6,213 bases of DNA from an uncultured Nitrososphaerota archaeon (lineage in GTDB: Bacteria > Bacillota > Clostridia > Oscillospirales > Ruminococcaceae). A program made the position numbers and the translations under genes. The stretch lies in the NCBI GenBank assembly GCA_934869045.1, contig CAKXAF010000168.1, positions 1-6,213 of the forward strand, in the 5' to 3' direction. Positions 1-4,899 of this stretch are shown piece by piece (within the stretch, counting starts at the first letter, position 1; every line of letters begins with the position of its first letter). The notes under the pieces are model-generated. The model was not told where the DNA came from, searched no databases, and saw only the letters and a list, made by a program, of their open reading frames with translations.

Positions 1-1
1 C

Positions 2-199
2 AAAACGGCCACCGCTCAGACCGGGCGTTATGATGAGAACGGCGAGGAATATGAACACGGATGGTTTGCGGGATTTTATCCGGCGGTGAATCCCAAATAC
101 GTCATTACGGTTCTGGCTGAAAACAGCGGCTTTGGCAACGGTACGGCCGCGCCGGTTTTCGCGGAAATCGTAGAGCAGTTGACCGCTCGCGGATGGTAA
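2..199 (+). CDS. Penicillin-binding protein, C-terminal end of the transpeptidase domain (5'-truncated by the window edge)
   Basis: Frame 2 is open from the left edge and encodes 65 residues before a TAA stop. It begins KTATAQTGRYDENG and continues with HGWFAGFYPA and YVITVLAENSGFGNGTAAPVF. This matches the end of a class B penicillin-binding transpeptidase: the third active-site motif (KTG-T-A-Q type), the W-F-A-G strand, and the terminal helix (here VFAEIVEQL). Family knowledge says such enzymes cross-link peptidoglycan stem peptides on the outer face of the membrane; the catalytic serine and SxN motif would lie left of the window. The usual KTG glycine reads as alanine (KTA). The protein ends without a PASTA domain. 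Whether it acts in elongation, division or sporulation cannot be told from this fragment. The family call is firm; the subfamily is not. Confidence 0.9.
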   Translation, partial: KTATAQTGRYDENGEEYEHGWFAGFYPAVNPKYVITVLAENSGFGNGTAAPVFAEIVEQLTARGW

Positions 200-235
200 A
201 CCCCTCCCCGAAAGCAGCGCCTTAAGGGAGGGGTT
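199..235. terminator. Hairpin between convergent genes, possible bidirectional terminator
   Basis: A perfect 10-bp stem, AACCCCTCCC (199-208) pairing with GGGAGGGGTT (226-235), starts in the stop codon of the penicillin-binding protein gene. The 17-nt loop could be shortened by an extra 3-bp pairing. It lies between two convergent genes, where a shared terminator is expected. No run of T follows on the plus strand, and only TTTA follows on the minus strand, so it is an imperfect intrinsic terminator. Confidence 0.5.
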
Positions 236-260
236 GCGGCAAAGGAGCCAGGCGGCGCCT

Positions 261-1244
261 CTATTTCCTTTTTTGCAGGAGGTTGGCAATGCCGAGAAAG
301 GCGGCGAACAGCACTCCGGCGCAGGGCCAGATGATCCATGTCCGGTCCCAGCGCATGGTGTAGAAGCTGACCCCCAGAAAGACGGCGGTAATCAGGCACC
401 AGTAGATGCCGGCCAGGGGTGCGTTCCGCTTGTTCTCCAATTTTTTCTCCGGCGTGTACTCCCCCTCCTGAAGCAGCTTTTCATAACCTTCCCGGATCGT
501 CCCCGCCCAGATCAGCAGGGCCGCCCCACAGGCAATCAGCAAAAGCAGAACGTCCACCATGACGATGTATGCCAGATCCCCTGCCTGAAAAGCAGCGGCC
601 GCCAACAAAGGGATGACGCTGCTGATGCAGAGGCTGATTCCGGCGATGATGCACCGCTGATGTACCGGCTCGAATTCCGTCTTTTGGGATTGGGCCAGAC
701 CTCGGACACCGTATTGCAGTGTAAAAGTCTGTTCCTCCAGAAATTTGTAGGGTTCCAGCTTCATGCCGTTGAACAGGAAGAGCCCCACCCCCGCGCAGAC
801 GATCAGCAACAGGATAACGGTCCCCAACCCGCCAGCCAGATCCTCTGAAATCAAGGCGCTGCTGTAATCTGCCAGCCCGCCCAGCAGAATCAGCGTTACA
901 GGAGACAGGATGCACGCGGCGGCCCCAGCCGCGAACCCTTTGGCCGCCTGCCGGTTTTTCTCCAAAAAGACATTGGCCTCTTCCAGGCCGACGCTGCGCT
1001 GGGATTCTTCCGTGTAGGTGTCCGGTGCGCCGCCGGCCTCTTCCTCAATTTCGTCCTTCAGCAGGTAATCGGTGGAAACGCCGAAAAGCTGGCTGAGCTG
1101 CAGGATCTTATCCAAATCCGGGACAGATGACGCGCTCTCCCATTTGGAGACCGACTGCCGGGATACGTTGAGCTGCATGGCCAGCTCCTCCTGGGACCAT
1201 CCGCTTTTCTTTCGTAATGTGGAAATTTTTTCTGCCAAAATCAT
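261..1244 (-). CDS. XRE-family HTH transcriptional regulator with C-terminal membrane domain
   Basis: The 327-residue protein opens with a Cro/CI-type helix-turn-helix (about residues 5-60) with the typical series SGWSQEELAMQLNVSRQSVS, KWE and VPDLDKILQLS. An acidic linker (64-90) follows. Then come about six hydrophobic segments: 103-124, 137-158, 198-219, 224-248, 276-297 and 303-323. They are separated by charged loops, including a loop near 160-195. The layout suggests a membrane-anchored one-component regulator whose N-terminal DNA-binding domain faces the cytoplasm. Many Firmicutes carry such proteins, often next to transporter genes, but the signal is generally unknown. The ATG start is supported by GGAGGA at 1251-1256, about 6-7 nt upstream. 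The gene stands alone: it converges on the penicillin-binding protein gene and has its own promoter region on the right. It may autoregulate; no target can be read from the sequence. Confidence 0.9.
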   Translation of the reverse strand: MILAEKISTLRKKSGWSQEELAMQLNVSRQSVSKWESASSVPDLDKILQLSQLFGVSTDYLLKDEIEEEAGGAPDTYTEESQRSVGLEEANVFLEKNRQAAKGFAAGAAACILSPVTLILLGGLADYSSALISEDLAGGLGTVILLLIVCAGVGLFLFNGMKLEPYKFLEEQTFTLQYGVRGLAQSQKTEFEPVHQRCIIAGISLCISSVIPLLAAAAFQAGDLAYIVMVDVLLLLIACGAALLIWAGTIREGYEKLLQEGEYTPEKKLENKRNAPLAGIYWCLITAVFLGVSFYTMRWDRTWIIWPCAGVLFAAFLGIANLLQKRK

Positions 1245-1286
1245 GGGGATTCCTCCGATACTGTTATTTTTGGTTTTCCTAAGAGT

Positions 1287-1315
1287 ATTTTAGCAGAAAA
1301 AGCAGTTGACAGCCA
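1287..1315 (-). promoter_or_regulatory. Putative promoter of the XRE regulator
   Basis: Read on the minus strand, TAAAAT (1287-1292) makes a good -10 box. It would start transcription near 1280 and give a leader of about 36 nt before the ATG at 1244. The -35 box at 17-bp spacing is TGGCTG (1310-1315), a poor match, so the promoter may be weak or need an activator. The -35 region overlaps one arm of the inverted repeat at 1305-1341. Confidence 0.4.
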
Positions 1316-1341
1316 CCAATTGCCCTTGAAAATCTGTCAAC
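1297..1341 (-). terminator. Inverted repeat followed by T-run; candidate terminator of the ABC operon
   Basis: GTTGACAG (1305-1312) and CTGTCAAC (1334-1341) are perfect 8-bp inverted arms separated by 21 bp. On the minus strand the hairpin lies 33 nt past the ATPase stop codon and is followed by TGCTTTTT, which fits a terminator for the operon. The long loop makes it weaker than a classical one. The same repeat overlaps the -35 region of the XRE regulator, so it could instead be an operator. A second short pairing, AACCCG (1339-1344) with CGGGTT (1368-1373), overlaps it. Confidence 0.4.
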
Positions 1342-1373
1342 CCGTAGTTGCAGCGGTAAATTTTCTGCGGGTT

Positions 1374-1928
1374 TTACAGGGTCACCACCCTGTCCGCCAG
1401 GAAGGAGGCCTCTTCGGGGTCGTGGGTGATGAGCAGGATCGTTTTGCGTTCCTTGAGTTCACGGAAAATCTCCATGGTTTCCCGCTTTCGGGTTTCGTCC
1501 AGCCCCTGAAAGGGTTCGTCCATCAAAAAAACATCTCCATCCCGGCAGAGCGCCCGGGCCAGCGCCACCCGTCGGCGCATCCCGCCGCTGAGCGTATCCG
1601 GGCGGGCGTGGAGTTCCCCGCCCAGTCCCAGCCGTTCCAGCCAGGTCTCCCCGCCAGTTCCCGCCACCTCGGCGTTCTGCAGGATGGTCAGCCCCGGAAA
1701 CAGCCGGTCCTCCTGAAACACGGCGGACACGGTTTTGCCCTCCATGCCGGAGACCGTGCCGCTGTCGGCTTGCTCCAGCCCCAGCAGGATCCGGAAAAGG
1801 GTGGTCTTCCCCACCCCTGACGGCCCCATCAGCGCCGTCAGGCTGTTGTCGGGAAAGGTGTGGCTGAAGCCGTCCAGCACACGCTTTCCCCCAAAGCTTT
1901 TGGTCAGGCCGGTCACAACGATGGGCAT
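1374..1928 (-). CDS. ABC transporter ATP-binding protein, nitrate/sulfonate/taurine (SsuB/TauB) type, short form
   Basis: This is the cytoplasmic ATPase that powers import. Every core motif is visible in the 184-residue protein: Walker A GPSGVGKTT (35-43), Q-loop VFQEDRLFPG (Q72), signature LSGGMRRRVALARAL (113-127), Walker B VFLMDEP (133-139), D-loop GLD (142-144) and the switch histidine in ITHD (H169). The chosen ATG at 1928 has GGGAGG upstream at 7-nt spacing. The frame stays open for 65 more codons upstream, but that stretch is the permease gene read in another frame. The gene start overlaps the permease end by 16 bp, indicating translational coupling. The protein stops just after the H-loop (ADRVVTL), whereas SsuB/TauB proteins usually run some 50-70 residues further. 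The catalytic core is complete, so it is probably functional. The substrate is unknown. Confidence 0.93.
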   Translation of the reverse strand: MPIVVTGLTKSFGGKRVLDGFSHTFPDNSLTALMGPSGVGKTTLFRILLGLEQADSGTVSGMEGKTVSAVFQEDRLFPGLTILQNAEVAGTGGETWLERLGLGGELHARPDTLSGGMRRRVALARALCRDGDVFLMDEPFQGLDETRKRETMEIFRELKERKTILLITHDPEEASFLADRVVTL

Positions 1929-2713
1929 GAGGAATCCTCCCTTCCAGCGCGGCCCCTGGCCAGCCGCAGCACCAGCTTTTCCACCAGCAGGCTCAGCAGG
2001 ATGGTCACAGCGGTCCAGCAGAAAACGTCCAGCGTCTCCAGATAAACCTTGGCGTCCCGGAGCATGGTTCCGATGCCCGTCCGGGGCAGGGCCAGAACCT
2101 CTCCGGCGATGCCAGCCTTCCACGCAAAGCCCACGGCAGTGGACACTGCCGTCCGGAACAGGGGCGCGATAGAAGGCAGCCAGCAGAGCCGGACGGTCTT
2201 CCAGCGTGAGAAGCGGTAGACCCGGGCAACCTCCAGCAGCGTCCGGTCCGCGCCGCGGATGCCGTTGTAGACGCTCATGTATACCGGGGGAAACACCACC
2301 AGGAAGGATACGAACACCGAGAGATTGTAGGATTTGATCCAGACCAGGGCCAAAATAACGAAGGAGGTGACCGGCGCCGCCTTGATTACGGCCAGCACGG
2401 GACTCAGAAGGGTGTGTACGGCGGAATACCGCCCTCCGGCGGCTCCCAGCAAAATGCCTGCAGCCGTCCCGATGAGATATCCGAAAAATACCCGGCCAAA
2501 GGAAACCCCGATGGTCTCCCAGAAGTCACCGGTACCGCCCAGCTCCAGCAGCCGCCGTCCCACATCCAGAGGAGAGACCACCAGCAGCTGATTATTCATA
2601 GCCAGGCAGGCCATCTGCCAAAGGCCAAGCCAAAAAACGGCGACGAGGAACCCTCGCGCCGTTTTGGAGCAGAATCGTTTGAACCGGTTATCGGGTGTAG
2701 TAGAAGTCCTCAC
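1913..2713 (-). CDS. ABC transporter permease, SsuC/TauC type (binding-protein-dependent importer)
   Basis: This inner-membrane channel subunit has 266 residues if translation starts at the GTG at 2713. Hydrophobic segments lie near 21-39, 73-93, 104-126, 131-150, 187-207 and 231-250, a normal six-helix layout. The cytoplasmic coupling loop is EVARVYRFSRWKTVRLCWLP (161-180), the EAA-type motif that docks on the ATPase; its usual glycine is replaced by arginine (R167). The GTG start is inferred: GGAGGG (2724-2729) lies 10 nt upstream. An ATG at 2773 is in frame but would add 20 residues read across the end of the binding-protein gene. With the GTG, the gene overlaps the lipoprotein gene by 26 bp and the ATPase gene by 16 bp, typical of one tightly coupled operon. 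The family call is firm; the exact start is less so. Confidence 0.9.
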   Translation of the reverse strand: MRTSTTPDNRFKRFCSKTARGFLVAVFWLGLWQMACLAMNNQLLVVSPLDVGRRLLELGGTGDFWETIGVSFGRVFFGYLIGTAAGILLGAAGGRYSAVHTLLSPVLAVIKAAPVTSFVILALVWIKSYNLSVFVSFLVVFPPVYMSVYNGIRGADRTLLEVARVYRFSRWKTVRLCWLPSIAPLFRTAVSTAVGFAWKAGIAGEVLALPRTGIGTMLRDAKVYLETLDVFCWTAVTILLSLLVEKLVLRLARGRAGREDSSCPSL

Positions 2714-3770
2714 TGGGGATCGTCCCTCCGATAGTCTGGGGATTATAGTCGAACAGCACCTGGAGGAAATCACCCAGGGCGGCTTTCATCTCATCCCCTT
2801 CCAAGCAGACAATGTTGCAGTAAGGGATGGCCTTTTCCGCGACAGCCGCCTTGATCAGGCCGTATTCCTCCGAAAGAGCGGCGGCTTCGGCAGGGTTCTC
2901 ATTGGCATACTGCGCAGAGGCGGCATACTGGTCCAGGAAAGCGTTGACTGCTTCCGGATTGGCCTCCACATACTCGGTCCGGCCGATAATCACGCCCATC
3001 GGCAGTTTTTTGGAGGTAGCTTTTTCCCATTCGGCCGACAGATCCAGGGCAATGGAGACATCCTGGTCCTGCATGGTGACCGTGGTCACGAATGGCTGGG
3101 GCAGCACAGCGACAGCGGTTTCAGCGGAGGCGATGGCGGCCGCCGCATCGGCATGTTCGGTCTTGTAGTCGATGGTGACGTCGGCCTCCGGGTCAATACC
3201 GTTCTGTTTGAGCAGGTATTCGAAGACATACTGGGCTGTGGTGCCTTTACCGCTGGAGATAATCGTCTTCCCCTTCAGGTCAGCCAGGGATTTTACGTCC
3301 TCTCCCTTGGTCACCAGATAGAGCACGCCCAGAGCGTTGACGCCCAAGACCTTGACACCGCCGCCGGTCTTGTTCCAGAGGGTGGCTGCCAGGTTGGAGG
3401 GAACAGAAGCGATGTCCAGCTCACCGGTTGAGATTTTGCTCACGACCTCTTCTGCTGCGCCAGCCAGGGTGAAGGTATAGGGACTGACGTCTGCGCTGTC
3501 GCTGTCAGCCATCATTTTGAGCATTCCGAGGCCGGTGGGGCCTTTGAGACCGGCAATGCTCATGGCGACATCCGGGATAGGGTTGTCCTCCTTGCTGCTT
3601 TCCGGGACGGAGGAGGGCTCGGAGGAAATCTCCGTAGAGACATCCGAGGAGTTTCCGGCAATGGAAGAGCCTCCCGGCAGAGAGGAGCCGGCGTTTCCGC
3701 CGCATCCGGACAGAACGCCCGCCGCCATGACGGCAGCGGCAAAAAAGGCGAGAATTTTGTTGCGTTTCAT
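2688..3770 (-). CDS. ABC transporter substrate-binding lipoprotein, NitT/TauT (SsuA/THI5-like) family
   Basis: This 360-residue protein captures the ligand outside the membrane. It starts with a lipoprotein signal peptide: basic MKRNK, a hydrophobic core, and lipobox LSGC with C23 as the lipidated residue. A Ser/Gly/Glu-rich tether (24-63) follows, and then the binding domain. Telling segments are LKGPTGLGMLKMM (75-87), STGELDIASVPSNLA (114-128), DLKGKTIISSGKGTT (164-178), LPQPFVTT (223-230) and the C-terminal PSEDFYYTR. These fit the type II periplasmic-binding fold used for nitrate, sulfonates, taurine, bicarbonate, thiamine precursors or riboflavin; the sequence alone does not choose among them. 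The ATG is preceded by AGAGG (3778-3782) at 7-nt spacing. It sits 15 nt after the regulator gene and overlaps the permease gene, so it is the second gene of the operon. Confidence 0.93.
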   Translation of the reverse strand: MKRNKILAFFAAAVMAAGVLSGCGGNAGSSLPGGSSIAGNSSDVSTEISSEPSSVPESSKEDNPIPDVAMSIAGLKGPTGLGMLKMMADSDSADVSPYTFTLAGAAEEVVSKISTGELDIASVPSNLAATLWNKTGGGVKVLGVNALGVLYLVTKGEDVKSLADLKGKTIISSGKGTTAQYVFEYLLKQNGIDPEADVTIDYKTEHADAAAAIASAETAVAVLPQPFVTTVTMQDQDVSIALDLSAEWEKATSKKLPMGVIIGRTEYVEANPEAVNAFLDQYAASAQYANENPAEAAALSEEYGLIKAAVAEKAIPYCNIVCLEGDEMKAALGDFLQVLFDYNPQTIGGTIPSEDFYYTR

Positions 3771-3785
3771 TGATTTTCCTCTTTT

Positions 3786-4475
3786 CTATGTTGCGGAATT
3801 TTGCAGAAGCGTATCCTTTTGGGAACGCTCCAATTTTTCCCAGTCAATCTGCCAGCAGTTCCGGGTTTTCCGGCGGATGATCCCCTCCCCTTCCAGCCTC
3901 TCGATGACTCGGTAAAGGGAGGCGCGGCCCATGCCCAGGGTGTGGCCCAGCCGGGCCAGGGGCTCCACGGTCACGTCTGAGCCCTCCCTGCGGAGGCGGA
4001 GCAGATAAAGCCGGAGCTTTTGCTCTGCGGTAGAGGCGGAAAACAGGTCGATCTTCCAGTTGAGGAACCGGATACGGTCGGTGAGGAAGGCCAGGTAGCT
4101 GCGGTTGACGGAGAAATCCTCGGCAAAGATGGCGGCAAGCGCCTGCTCTCCGATCAGGACGACGCCGGAGTTCACCGCCGCTGAGATGTGGGTGACAGGC
4201 GATCGGTAGCCGGTAAAAACGGTGGAAACGCCGAACATGGAACCGGAATAAAGCTGGTTGAGCAAAGCGCCTCCGGCGCTGCGCACCGCAAGACGGCCCT
4301 CTGTGACGATTCCCAAACTCCGCTGGTATCCGTCCAGGGCCTGGCCTCGGGAGAGGCTCCGGAATTCCACCCGGCCATCCAGCAGCGTCCTGACCCGTTC
4401 CAGAGAAAGCTCCCGGAATAACGGTGCGGCTGCGCAGGCCTTTAGCCAGGAGGGAGGATCCGCCGTTTGAATCAT
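3786..4475 (-). CDS. Crp/Fnr-superfamily transcriptional regulator, first gene of the ABC operon
   Basis: With the start at 4475 the protein has 229 residues. It has an N-terminal cyclic-nucleotide-binding-like beta-barrel (about 9-120, including LYSGSMFGVSTVFTGYRSP at 75-93), a dimerisation helix, and a C-terminal winged helix (about 170-212, ARLGHTLGMGRASLYRVIERL). It has only two cysteines (residues 14 and 207), so it lacks the four-cysteine [4Fe-4S] set of FNR. The FGEL-type glutamate that binds cAMP in CRP is missing (MFGVS). The recognition helix reads RASLYR, lacking the glutamate CRP and FNR use to contact the TGA core. The signal is therefore unknown. GAAGGG (4485-4490) lies 9 nt before ATG 4475. 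In-frame ATGs at 4493 and 4523 have no good binding site, and 4523 lies inside a hairpin. It is 15 nt ahead of the lipoprotein gene, suggesting that it controls its own operon. Confidence 0.88.
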   Translation of the reverse strand: MIQTADPPSWLKACAAAPLFRELSLERVRTLLDGRVEFRSLSRGQALDGYQRSLGIVTEGRLAVRSAGGALLNQLYSGSMFGVSTVFTGYRSPVTHISAAVNSGVVLIGEQALAAIFAEDFSVNRSYLAFLTDRIRFLNWKIDLFSASTAEQKLRLYLLRLRREGSDVTVEPLARLGHTLGMGRASLYRVIERLEGEGIIRRKTRNCWQIDWEKLERSQKDTLLQNSAT

Positions 4476-4498
4476 GGAGATCAGCCCTTCCATTTTTT

Positions 4499-4529
4499 CG
4501 GCGGATGCGCCCTGTCCGCCCATCCGCCG
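4499..4529. repeat. Perfect 9-bp inverted repeat in the leader of the Crp/Fnr gene
   Basis: CGGCGGATG (4499-4507) and CATCCGCCG (4521-4529) pair perfectly around a 13-nt loop. In the minus-strand transcript this GC-rich hairpin would lie about 30 nt after the predicted start of transcription. It would bury the in-frame ATG at 4523 and leave the ATG at 4475 free. No T-run follows, so it is not a typical terminator. It may stabilise the mRNA, modulate translation, or act as a DNA operator. Confidence 0.6.
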
Positions 4530-4543
4530 TCACAAGGAAAAAG

Positions 4544-4559
4544 TGTATCGTTTGGTACA
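4544..4559. promoter_or_regulatory. Candidate operator TGTA-N8-TACA at the operon start site
   Basis: TGTATCGTTTGGTACA is a 16-bp dyad with 4-bp arms. It overlaps the predicted transcription start of the minus-strand operon (about 4558). Crp/Fnr sites are dyads of about 14-16 bp, and one at this position would repress. The arms are short and differ from TGTGA or TTGAT, so this is a guess from length and position. Confidence 0.25.
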
Positions 4560-4564
4560 TTTTT

Positions 4565-4593
4565 ATAATAATCCTTTTTGCCTCGGTTGTCAA
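4565..4593 (-). promoter_or_regulatory. Strong sigma-A-type promoter of the regulator/ABC operon
   Basis: On the minus strand a perfect TTGACA -35 box (4588-4593) is followed by a 17-bp spacer and TATTAT (4565-4570), one base off the consensus. Transcription would start near 4558, giving a leader of about 80 nt to the ATG at 4475. No other good promoter was noticed inside the operon, so this one probably drives all four genes. Confidence 0.75.
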
Positions 4594-4607
4594 GATTATT
4601 TTGGATA

Positions 4608-4627
4608 AAATTTGTATACTTAAATTT
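4608..4627. promoter_or_regulatory. AT-rich symmetrical element upstream of the operon promoter
   Basis: Two copies of the self-complementary AAATTT (4608-4613 and 4622-4627) flank the palindrome GTATAC (4614-4619), so the centre is slightly off true symmetry. The element is centred about 60 bp upstream of the predicted operon start. That is near the place where CRP-like activators bind in class I promoters, and it also lies upstream of the MATE promoter. It may equally be an UP-like AT-rich tract. Confidence 0.25.
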
Positions 4628-4682
4628 CGGAAAACCACCGCGCAGAGATCCTTGGGAAAGTAGTGCTTTTTTAGGAGAAATA

Positions 4683-4691
4683 TGGTATAAT
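4683..4691 (+). promoter_or_regulatory. Extended -10 promoter of the MATE gene
   Basis: TGGTATAAT is a perfect TGn extended -10 element followed by a run of A/T. The -35 position at 17-bp spacing (4663-4668, GTGCTT) is poor, as is common where an extended -10 compensates. Transcription would start near 4698, leaving a leader of about 200 nt before the MATE start codon. It is divergent from, and about 95 bp from, the operon promoter. Confidence 0.6.
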
Positions 4692-4697
4692 AATCGT

Positions 4698-4899
4698 AAA
4701 GCTTTTCCGCCGGAAAAATGGGGCTGTGTTCGCAGCCTTTTCGTTCGTCGCGGCGGACGCGGAGGGGTTCTGCCCTTCCTCAATTCTTGAAAAATGGTAC
4801 GTATTTATGGAAAAAGGACTGCAGAAATATGCAGCTCCATCCCTCTGCATTGGCGGGCGGTTGGGAGTTTCCGAGTATTTTCAGAAGGAGAACGCACAC
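4698..4899 (+). promoter_or_regulatory. Long structured 5' leader of the MATE gene
   Basis: This stretch between the predicted start of transcription and the MATE ATG contains no recognised gene. Visible pairings are TTTTCC/GGAAAA (4703-4708/4712-4717), the terminator-like hairpin at 4720-4741, and GGAGGGG/CCCTTCC (4761-4767/4773-4779, one G-U pair). TCCGCCG/CGGCGGA (4706-4712/4751-4757) would enclose the second hairpin and excludes the first. Near 4819-4850, ATGCAG can pair with CTGCAT downstream or, one base shorter, with CTGCA upstream. I recognise no known riboswitch class: guanidine-I, mini-ykkC and T-box hallmarks were not found. Confidence 0.4.
4720..4741 (+). terminator. Terminator-like hairpin in the MATE leader (possible attenuator)
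   Basis: GGCTG (4722-4726) pairs with CAGCC (4733-4737), and extra G-U pairs can form outside and inside the stem. TTTT follows directly at 4738-4741. There is no plus-strand gene upstream to terminate, so if it works it would act on the MATE transcript about 40 nt after its start. The stem is short and the T-run breaks after four bases. Confidence 0.35.

Noticed and set aside
234..848. Open frame of 204 codons on the plus strand
   Set aside because: It lies antisense within the XRE regulator, whose protein has clear domains, and its translation is low-complexity Q/P/D-rich without recognisable motifs.
1312..1340. Promoter using the perfect minus-strand TTGACA at 1335-1340
   Set aside because: No -10-like sequence occurs at 16-18 bp spacing (the bases there read GGTGGC), so the hexamer is better explained as part of the inverted repeat.
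1929..2123. 65-codon N-terminal extension of the ATPase
   Set aside because: The extension is the permease gene in another frame; the ATG at 1928 has a strong ribosome binding site and begins at the normal ABC N-terminus.
2664..3431. Open frame of 255 codons on the plus strand
   Set aside because: It is antisense to the binding-protein gene, has no credible ribosome binding site or family match, and is explained by GC-biased codon use on the other strand.
4587..4620. Second plus-strand promoter using TTGTCA and TATACT
   Set aside because: The spacing of 22 bp is too long, and the extended -10 promoter at 4683-4691 is much better.
4698..4899. Guanidine (ykkC, mini-ykkC) riboswitch or T-box in the MATE leader
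   Set aside because: The pump context suggested it, but paired ACGR-loop hairpins, the conserved ykkC core and the T-box sequence were not found by eye.
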